Shown here piece by piece: positions 56,587 through 64,000 of a stretch of 64,000 nt of DNA. The stretch is from Pseudomonas mangiferae (GTDB lineage: Bacteria; Pseudomonadota; Gammaproteobacteria; Pseudomonadales; Pseudomonadaceae), in assembly GCF_007109405.1 (NCBI RefSeq), contig NZ_VJOY01000002.1, positions 248,001-312,000 on the forward strand, written 5' to 3'. The position numbers were made by a program, and so were the translations under genes. Each line of letters begins with the position of its first letter. The stretch's first letter is position 1. Under the pieces are notes generated by a model. It made no database searches, was not told where the DNA came from, and was given only the letters and a program-made list of their open reading frames with translations.

Positions 56587-57635
56587 CGGGGCGTTCCTAT
56601 CAGGTGCAGGCGGGCCGGGTCGAACCCCAGAGCGACCCGGCTGCCGACGCCCAGGTGCGCCTCGGGCAGGCCGGGAGTACGGGCCACCAGGCGCATGCCG
56701 TCGTCGGTCTCCACGTGCAGCAGGGTATGGCTGCCGACGGTGACGATGTCCCGCACCTGGGCGCGCAGCTGCCCGGGTTCGCCGGCGTCCACCAGCCGCA
56801 GGTGTTCCGGGCGCAGGACCGCGACCCCGTCGGAGGCGTCAGGCGCCGGCAGTGTCAGGTCCGCCACCGGCAAGGCGAGCCGGGCGCGGCCCTGGGCATC
56901 GACGCGGTAGTCGACCAGGTTGGCGTCGCCGATGAACTCCGCCACGAAGCGGCTGGCCGGGGTGCTGTAGATCTCGGTGGCGCTGCCCACCTGCTCGATG
57001 CGCCCGGCGTTCATCACCACGATGCGGTCGGCCATGGTCATGGCTTCCTCCTGGTCGTGGGTGACGAAGACGAAGGCGATGCCGAGCTTTTCCTGGAGGT
57101 GCTTGAGTTCCAGCTGCATGCGCTTGCGCAGCTTCAGGTCCAGGGCCGACAGGGGTTCGTCCAGCAACAGCAGCTTCGGCCGGTTGACGATGGCCCGCGC
57201 CAGGGCCACGCGCTGCTGCTGGCCGCCGGACATTTCCCGGGGGTAGCGCTCGCCCAGGTCCTCCAGGCCCACCAGGGTCAGCGCCTCCCGGGCCCGCTCG
57301 CCCGCCTCGCGGCGGCTGGCGCCCTGCCGGCGCGGCCCGTAGGCCACGTTCTCCTGCACGGTCATGTGGGGGAACAGCGCGTAGTTCTGGAACACCGTGT
57401 TCAGCGGCCGCCGGTAGGGCGGCAACGGGCCGATGTCCTGGCCGTCCATCAGCAGGCGGCCGCTGTCGGGGTGCGAGAAGCCGGCGATGGTCCGCAGCAG
57501 GGTGGTCTTGCCGCACCCGCTGGGGCCGAGCAGCGCGACGAACTCCCGCTGCCCGATGTGCAGGTGGATGTCCCGCAGGGCGGTGAAGGCGCCGAAACGC
57601 TTGCTGACCGCCTCGATGTTCAATAACGCCGGCAT
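56583..57635 (-). CDS. ABC transporter ATP-binding protein (PotA-like)
   Basis: 350 residues. Walker A is LLGPSGCGKTTLLRTIAG, the ABC signature MSGGQQQRVALARAI, Walker B LLLLDEPLSALDLKLRK and the switch His in VFVTHDQEEA. The C-terminal TOBE domain (AVLRPEHLRLVDAGEPGQLRA) is typical of the polyamine/iron/opine uptake subfamily. It powers import through the two permeases. Confidence 0.94.
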   Translation of the reverse strand: MPALLNIEAVSKRFGAFTALRDIHLHIGQREFVALLGPSGCGKTTLLRTIAGFSHPDSGRLLMDGQDIGPLPPYRRPLNTVFQNYALFPHMTVQENVAYGPRRQGASRREAGERAREALTLVGLEDLGERYPREMSGGQQQRVALARAIVNRPKLLLLDEPLSALDLKLRKRMQLELKHLQEKLGIAFVFVTHDQEEAMTMADRIVVMNAGRIEQVGSATEIYSTPASRFVAEFIGDANLVDYRVDAQGRARLALPVADLTLPAPDASDGVAVLRPEHLRLVDAGEPGQLRAQVRDIVTVGSHTLLHVETDDGMRLVARTPGLPEAHLGVGSRVALGFDPARLHLIGTPR

Positions 57636-57654
57636 GGTGTGACCTCTCGCGGGC

Positions 57655-58707
57655 TCAGCGGGCGACCTTGCGGTTCCAGTCGTCGGTGACCGCCGCGCGT
57701 CGAGCGTTGATGGTGTTCCAGTCGAGCATGCGCAGGTCGGCGAGGGAGCCGCGCTCGCCCCACGGCAGCTTGGTGGCCACCGCCGGCGGCACCTGCACGT
57801 TCTTCACCGCCGGGCCCAGGTAGAGCTTCTCGGCCAGGCAGGCGGACGCCTCGCGGGTCAGCGCGGTGTCGATGAAGCGCTGCGCGGCCGCCTTGTGCGG
57901 TGCGCCCTTGATCAGGTGCAGGCGGGCGTCGGTGGCCCAGGCGCCCTCCTTGGGTACCACGAAGCCGATGGGCAGGCCCTTGTCCACCAGGTCCCAGGCG
58001 CCGACGTTGAAGTGCGCGCCGATGATCGCCTCGCCGCTCTGGAAGGCGTTGCTGGCGGCGCCCGAACTGTCGTAGTACGACGAGGTGTCCAGCTCCGCCA
58101 GCTGCTCCAGCAGCGGCGACAGGTCCGCCGTGTCGAGGCCGCGGGCCTGGGCGAGGAAGAACAGGAACGGCACGCCCGCCGAGTTGGCCGGCGAGGGCAG
58201 GGTCACCGCGCCGGCATAGGCGGGCTTCCACAGGTCGTTCCAGCTGGTGGGCGGTTGGCTGATCTCATGGGTGTTGTAGGTCAGGCCCAGGGAGTAGTAG
58301 CCGCTGCTCACCGCGAAGACCGAGTCCCCGCTGCGGTACAAGCCCTGGGGCACCACATCGGCCAGGTGCGGGATGGCCGTCGCGTCCAGGCTGTCGAGCA
58401 CGCCGGCCTGCTGGGCCAGTTCGCTGATGCCGCCATCCATCCAGGCCACGTCGATGCCCGGCTTGGCCTTCTGCTGCTGCAGCTTGGCCAGGGTGGTGGT
58501 GGAGGTGCCGATCTCCGGGACCACCTTGATGCCGGTGGCCTGGGTGAAGGGTTGCGCCACGCAGCCGATGAAGGCATCGCCCCAGTTGCCGCCGTAGAGG
58601 GCGACCGTGAGGGTCTTGTCGTCGGCCATCGTCGGCTGTGCGCAGACGCCGCCGATGGCCGTCGCCAGGAAAGCCGTTTTGAACGGGAGTGTCGTTCTGA
58701 TTTTCAT
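57655..58707 (-). CDS. Periplasmic substrate-binding protein of the PotD-like transporter
   Basis: 350 residues from ATG 58707, where a signal peptide starts (ending near CAQPTMADD); the longer open frame upstream is not used because it crosses the divergent regulator. The fold segments TLTVALYGGNWGDAF, GIDVAWMDGGISELAQQAG and SWNDLWKPAYAGAVTLPSP are typical of family 1/8 extracellular solute-binding proteins. The ligand is unknown; the operon enzyme suggests a proline-like or other cyclic amino acid. Confidence 0.9.
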   Translation of the reverse strand: MKIRTTLPFKTAFLATAIGGVCAQPTMADDKTLTVALYGGNWGDAFIGCVAQPFTQATGIKVVPEIGTSTTTLAKLQQQKAKPGIDVAWMDGGISELAQQAGVLDSLDATAIPHLADVVPQGLYRSGDSVFAVSSGYYSLGLTYNTHEISQPPTSWNDLWKPAYAGAVTLPSPANSAGVPFLFFLAQARGLDTADLSPLLEQLAELDTSSYYDSSGAASNAFQSGEAIIGAHFNVGAWDLVDKGLPIGFVVPKEGAWATDARLHLIKGAPHKAAAQRFIDTALTREASACLAEKLYLGPAVKNVQVPPAVATKLPWGERGSLADLRMLDWNTINARRAAVTDDWNRKVAR

Positions 58708-58746
58708 GTGATGCCCTCGCGCCGGATCAATGTCACCGGCATCGAT

Positions 58747-58779
58747 CTTGCACCAAGCCAGGGGAGGGGGCTTGCACCA
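58747..58779 (+). promoter_or_regulatory. Direct repeat in the transporter / regulator divergent region
   Basis: CTTGCACCA occurs at 58747-58755 and 58771-58779, 24 bases apart, within the 100 bases between the divergent starts. AraC-type regulators often bind such direct repeats, so this is the likely operator. Confidence 0.5.
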
Positions 58780-58807
58780 CGAGGTCACGAACTTGAACGA
58801 TCGAGTC

Positions 58808-59938
58808 ATGCCGTTTTCGCCCCGGGCGAATGGAACGGCGCCGGGCGCCGCCGTCGACACGGACACGCGTCCGGCCACCGCCGCGCTGGAGCGACCGCCA
58901 CGCCTGACCCTGGGCCTGGTGCTGCTGGACCGCTTCACCCTGGCGGCGTTCTCCGGCTTCGTCGATGCGCTGCGGCTGGCGGCGGATATCGGCGGCGGCA
59001 GTCGCCAGTTGGAGATCACCTGGCGGGTGATGAGCGCGGACGGCTTGCCGCGCACGTCCAGCGCCGGCCTCTCCCTGGGTGTCACCGAAGCACTCACCGA
59101 GGACCTCGATGCGTTCGACTACGTGGCCGTCTGCGGCGGCAACGACTACCTCAGCCCGCTGCCGGACGTTTTGCGCACCTGGCTGCGCCGGGTGGCGGCG
59201 AGCCGTACGCGGCTACTGGGCATCTGCACCGGCACCTTCGCCCTGGCCGAGGCCGGGGTGGTGGGCGCGCGCACCGTGTGCGTGCACTGGAACGTGCTGG
59301 ACGCCTTCCATGGGCGGTTCCCCAAGACCCGGGCGGCGGTGGACCACCTGTTCATCGACGAGGGCGACCTGATCACCTGCGCCGGCTCCACCGCGGCCAT
59401 CGACCTCGCCCTGTACCTGGTGGCCCGCCATTGCGGGCGCGACCGGGCGCAACGGGCGGTGCGCCACATGATGCTGCAGGGCATGCGCCCGGGTGAGTTG
59501 CCCCAGGCGCATTTCTACGCCGACCTGGGCGCCATCAAGGACGACCGGGTGCGCCAGGCCGCCCACTACATCGAGCAGCGCATCGACAGCCTGCCGTCCC
59601 TGGATGCGGTGGCCCGCTACGTGGGGCTGGGCCGGCGGCAGCTGGCGCGGGCGTTCCAGCAGGCGCTGGGGGTGTCGCCGATGGAGTTCACCCGCACGCT
59701 GCGCCTGGAGTACGGCAGCTGGCTCCTGCTCAACGGCACCGGCAGCATCACCCAGGTGGCGCTGGACTGCGGTTTCGCCGACGGCGCGCATTTCTCCCGG
59801 GAGTTCCGGGCCCGCTACGGGTTGTCGCCGCGGGAGTACCAGCGCAAGGGCAGCCCCGCGGACGCCGGAAACGACAGCGGCGAGGCGCCGCCGTCCGCTC
59901 GCCCTGCGGCCTGCGAGGCGGTGCCGCGCTGGGGCTGA
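58808..59938 (+). CDS. GlxA-family transcriptional regulator (DJ-1/PfpI plus AraC)
   Basis: 376 residues from ATG 58808; the open frame reaches back to 58730 but that part would cross the likely operator. The DJ-1/PfpI-like domain covers about residues 33-210 (LTLGLVLLDRFTLAAFSGFVDALRLAAD, YVAVCGGNDYL, RLLGICTGTFALAEAG with the nucleophile-elbow Cys, VCVHWN). The AraC-type DNA-binding domain follows (LDAVARYVGLGRRQLARAFQQALG, ITQVALDCGFADGAHFSREFRARYG). It resembles GbdR, CdhR and ArgR regulators of amino-acid and betaine catabolism. It is divergent from the transporter operon and probably its activator. Confidence 0.9.
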   Translation: MPFSPRANGTAPGAAVDTDTRPATAALERPPRLTLGLVLLDRFTLAAFSGFVDALRLAADIGGGSRQLEITWRVMSADGLPRTSSAGLSLGVTEALTEDLDAFDYVAVCGGNDYLSPLPDVLRTWLRRVAASRTRLLGICTGTFALAEAGVVGARTVCVHWNVLDAFHGRFPKTRAAVDHLFIDEGDLITCAGSTAAIDLALYLVARHCGRDRAQRAVRHMMLQGMRPGELPQAHFYADLGAIKDDRVRQAAHYIEQRIDSLPSLDAVARYVGLGRRQLARAFQQALGVSPMEFTRTLRLEYGSWLLLNGTGSITQVALDCGFADGAHFSREFRARYGLSPREYQRKGSPADAGNDSGEAPPSARPAACEAVPRWG

Positions 59939-59944
59939 GGGGCG

Positions 59945-60526
59945 TCAGTCAGCGGTTTTTGTTGCGGCCTGCCAGAGCACCTCGGGCACGCCCTGGCGAC
60001 GGGCGATCAGCCGCCCCGCGACGAACAGCAGGTCCGACAGCCGGTTGAGGTAGGCCAGCAGCACCGGGCGCAGCGGTTCCTCACCGTCCAGGGCCAGGCA
60101 GCGCCGCTCCGCCCCGCGGGCCTGGCTGCGGCAGACGTGGGCCTGGGCCACCAGGCGCGAGCCGCCGGGGAGGATGAAGTTCTCCAGCGGGCCCAGTTCG
60201 TCGTTCCAGCGGTCGATGGCCTGCTCCAGGCGGGTCACCTCGTCCTCCTGCAACGCCTGGTAGACCGGCATCGCCAGCTCGCCGCCCAGGTCGAACAGGC
60301 GGTGCTGGCAGGGGCCGAGCACCTCCACCAGTTCACTGAGCCCCGGCCCGCGCGTCGCCTGCTCGGCCAGGTCCGCCAGGAGCAGGCCCAGTTGGCTGTT
60401 CAGGCCGTCCACCTCGCCGATGGCCTCGACACGCGGGTGGTCCTTGGGAACCCGGCGGCCATCCCCCAGGCCGGTCTCGCCCCGGTCGCCGGTGCGGGTG
60501 TAGATCTTCGAAAGTCGGTTGCCCAT
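59945..60526 (-). CDS. Cob(I)alamin adenosyltransferase, PduO type
   Basis: 193 residues. The ATP-binding N-terminal motif KIYTRTGDRGETGLGDG, IGEVDGLNSQLGLL and FILPGGS are diagnostic. The usual CRRAERR segment appears as CRSQARGAERR. It transfers adenosine from ATP to cob(I)alamin, making coenzyme B12. It starts only 2 bases after the kinase stop and may be co-transcribed with it. It is tail-to-tail with the regulator gene (6 bases). Confidence 0.93.
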   Translation of the reverse strand: MGNRLSKIYTRTGDRGETGLGDGRRVPKDHPRVEAIGEVDGLNSQLGLLLADLAEQATRGPGLSELVEVLGPCQHRLFDLGGELAMPVYQALQEDEVTRLEQAIDRWNDELGPLENFILPGGSRLVAQAHVCRSQARGAERRCLALDGEEPLRPVLLAYLNRLSDLLFVAGRLIARRQGVPEVLWQAATKTAD

Positions 60527-60527
60527 C

Positions 60528-62543
60528 TCAGCGCCCCGTGTCGTCGCCGGTGCCCAGCGGCAGGCGCAGGGTGAAACAGGTGCCGTGGCCCGGTTTCGAC
60601 TGCACTTCCATCTGGCCCTTGTGGTTGTTGGTGATGATGAAGTAGGAGACCGACAGGCCCAGGCCGGTGCCCTGGCCGACTTCCTTGGTGGTGAAGAACG
60701 GTTCGAAGATGCGTTTGCGCACCGCCTCGGGCATGCCGCCGCCGTTGTCCTCCACCTGGATTTCCGCCCAAGGCGGGGTGAGCCGGGTGCGCAGCTCGAT
60801 GCGCCCCTCCACGTCGTCCTCGCGCTGGTGGATGGCCTGGGCGGCGTTCTTCAGGAGGTTCAGCAACACCTGCTCCAGCTCGTTGGCGGTGGCCGGCACC
60901 GGGCCCAGCTGCGGGTCGAAGTCCCGGGCGATGACGATGCTCTTGAAGTCAAAGCCTTCCGCCAGGTCGAAGTCGTTGCCGGCGATCTCCACCGCCTGGT
61001 CGATCAGCACCGGCAACTGGCAGGGGGCGAGCTGGCGGTTGCTCAGGCGGCTGAAGGACAGCATGTGGCTGACGATCTTCGCCGCCCGCGCCCCGGCCTG
61101 CTGGATGCCGTCCAGCAGCCGCGGCACCTCGCGGCCGTGCAGGTAGCGGTTCACCGCCTCCAGGTCCAGCCCGGCGTCTTGCGCCACCTCCAGGTTCCTC
61201 GGCAGCTCCGGCGACAGGCGTCGGCGGATGTTCTGCACGTTGTGCAGGATCGCCCCGAGGGGGTTGTTGATCTCGTGGGCCATGCCGGCCGCCAGGCCCC
61301 CCACCGAAAGCATCTTCTCCGACTGCACCATCAGCTCTTCCATGGTCAGGCGCTGGGTGATGTCGTCGATGCGGATCACCACCCCGCGGCCGCCGCCGCC
61401 CACCAGCGGATAGAAGGTGAGGGCGTAGTGGCGGTTCTCCTCGCCCTTGGGCCAGGTGACCCGCTCGATCTTCTCCACCGCGTGCTGGTCGGCGGTGCGT
61501 TTGATCTGGGCGAAGTAGGGCTTGAGCAGCGGGAAGGCGAGGAACACCGGCTGGTTCAGGGCATCGTCCAGGGACGTGCCGGAGAGCGCGCTGGCCTCCT
61601 GGTTCCACTGGGTGACGAAGAGTTGCTCGTCGAGGGCGATCAGCGCCGACGGCATCGAGTCGATGATGCAGTTGAGGTAGTTCTGGAAACCGGTGAGTTT
61701 CTTCTCGATCTTGCTGCGCACCTGCACTTCCAGCTCCAGCTTGCGATTGGAGTGGCGGGTTTCCTCGGCCAGGCTCTGGGCCTGGCTGGACGCTTCCTGG
61801 GCCTCGTCCCGGGCGCGCTTGAGCTGCTGCTCGCGGGCCTCGATACGACTGAGCATGGTGTTGAAGGCGTCCGCCAGGCTGCCGATTTCGTCCTGGTTGC
61901 CGCGGGAGGCGCGCAGGGCGTAGTTCTCCTCCCGGGTGACCTGGCGCGACAGCTCCTCCAGGTTGCGGATCGGCCGGGTCACCAGGCGCCGGATCTGCCG
62001 TGCCACCAGCATCCACAGCAGCACGCTGAAGGCGAGGATCACCAGGCTGGCGGTGAGGGTGCCGGTGTAGAACACCCCCGGCAGCTCGCTGGAGGCCACC
62101 AGCAGCAGGTGGCCCGGGGCCTTGTCCGGCTGCGGCAGTTCGATCAGCTGGTTGGCGCGGAATTCGCTGTGGCGCCAGTCGTCCAGCTGCTCCAGGCGCT
62201 CCGGCAGCTCCAGGCTGCGGCCGCGGTGCAGCTGCGCCAGGGACTGGCCGTTGCTGTCGTAGAGCGCGGCGGCCCGCAGCGGGGCGTAGAGGTCCAGGCG
62301 CTTGAGCACTTCCTCGGCGGCGGCCGGCGAGGCCAGCGCCTCGCGGCTCAGGGACGGGCTGGCGATCAGCCGGCCGAGGGTCTGCAGGGCCTGGGGCGCC
62401 ATGGTCTCCTGGGAGATCCAGTAGGCGGCGCAGATGAACGCCAGGTTGGCCACCAGCAGCACCGTGGTGAGCAGGGCCAGCACCGCCACCAGCAGCTTCT
62501 GGCCGACCGGCAGGTTGTCGAGGCTATGACGCACGCGGATCAA
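60528..62543 (-). CDS. Membrane sensor histidine kinase with HAMP and PAS domains
   Basis: 671 residues from TTG 62543; an alternative GTG is at 62534. Membrane helices lie at about 18-41 and 162-182, with a periplasmic sensor between them. HAMP is about 183-236, followed by a coiled coil (240-285) and PAS (290-400). The phospho-acceptor is His-423 in [10 protein letters not shown], with N, G1, F and G2 boxes in [26 protein letters not shown] and GTGLGLS. It resembles P. aeruginosa PA4398, linked to swarming and biofilm. A partner regulator may be the GGDEF protein two genes upstream. Confidence 0.92.
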   Translation of the reverse strand: MIRVRHSLDNLPVGQKLLVAVLALLTTVLLVANLAFICAAYWISQETMAPQALQTLGRLIASPSLSREALASPAAAEEVLKRLDLYAPLRAAALYDSNGQSLAQLHRGRSLELPERLEQLDDWRHSEFRANQLIELPQPDKAPGHLLLVASSELPGVFYTGTLTASLVILAFSVLLWMLVARQIRRLVTRPIRNLEELSRQVTREENYALRASRGNQDEIGSLADAFNTMLSRIEAREQQLKRARDEAQEASSQAQSLAEETRHSNRKLELEVQVRSKIEKKLTGFQNYLNCIIDSMPSALIALDEQLFVTQWNQEASALSGTSLDDALNQPVFLAFPLLKPYFAQIKRTADQHAVEKIERVTWPKGEENRHYALTFYPLVGGGGRGVVIRIDDITQRLTMEELMVQSEKMLSVGGLAAGMAHEINNPLGAILHNVQNIRRRLSPELPRNLEVAQDAGLDLEAVNRYLHGREVPRLLDGIQQAGARAAKIVSHMLSFSRLSNRQLAPCQLPVLIDQAVEIAGNDFDLAEGFDFKSIVIARDFDPQLGPVPATANELEQVLLNLLKNAAQAIHQREDDVEGRIELRTRLTPPWAEIQVEDNGGGMPEAVRKRIFEPFFTTKEVGQGTGLGLSVSYFIITNNHKGQMEVQSKPGHGTCFTLRLPLGTGDDTGR

Positions 62544-62588
62544 GGTTCACAGCCTCTTCGGGGGTAAGCCCGGAAGGGTAGCGCGGGG

Positions 62589-64000
<1,412 letters not shown>

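Noticed and set aside
58708-58807. A sigma-54 promoter (GG-N10-GC) in the transporter/regulator divergent region
   Set aside because: The GG and GC pairs present are 6 or 12 bases apart, not 10.
57655-59097. A 480-residue version of the substrate-binding protein starting at 59097
   Set aside because: The extra N-terminus would run through the divergent regulator gene; the signal peptide begins at ATG 58707.

Overview
The window is a high-GC Pseudomonas chromosome segment. Three things support this: the gene order closely follows the algW to lpxC to argJ to panE stretch of Pseudomonas aeruginosa as I remember it; cysN and cysC are fused; and the dcw cluster has the pseudomonad layout (mraZ-rsmH-ftsL-ftsI-murE-murF-mraY-murD-ftsW-murG-murC-ddlB-ftsQ-ftsA-ftsZ-lpxC). 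The species cannot be fixed from sequence alone. I see no IS element, integrase, CRISPR array, tRNA or rRNA gene. The only structural RNA I recognise is RNase P RNA.

Layout. 1-4650: the 5' part of the envelope-stress protease gene algW, a divergent Nif3-like gene, and cysD-cysNC for sulfate activation. 4750-8890: an iron-uptake cell-surface signalling module (ECF sigma factor, FecR-type anti-sigma, STN-containing TonB receptor) behind a Fur-box promoter and bracketed by two near-identical terminators. 8955-16920: zapG, an alpha/beta hydrolase, trpS, zapE, a GlxA-type regulator divergent from an acyl-CoA dehydrogenase, endonuclease V and an aldo/keto reductase. 17268-22079: rplM-rpsI, the cytochrome bc1 operon petABC, and sspA-sspB. 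22154-26477: dolP, diaA, yraN and lpoA on the minus strand with rsmI divergent. 26518-26876: rnpB. 27075-45034: MraZ-box promoter, then the dcw cluster with overlapping or nearly abutting genes, ending in lpxC and a terminator. 45050-52402: dciA, an M23 peptidase, secA, argJ, a GST and a Nudix-ThiE fusion. 52532-59938: cbpA-cbpM, then an accessory cassette of a PotABCD-like transporter, a proline-racemase-family enzyme lacking one catalytic cysteine, and a divergent GlxA-type regulator. 59945-64000: a cobalamin adenosyltransferase, a sensor histidine kinase, panE, and the C-terminus of a degenerate GGDEF protein.

The core of the window makes and controls the cell wall: lipid II synthesis (MurC-G, MraY, Ddl), septal synthesis and assembly (FtsI, FtsW, FtsL, FtsQ, FtsA, FtsZ), lipopolysaccharide commitment (LpxC), and supporting factors (LpoA, DolP, ZapE, ZapG, SecA). 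The least explained region is the racemase/transporter cassette at 53915-59938. Its enzyme has Cys-91 but Gly-256 where the second acid/base residue is expected, and no known hydroxyproline-pathway gene lies beside it.
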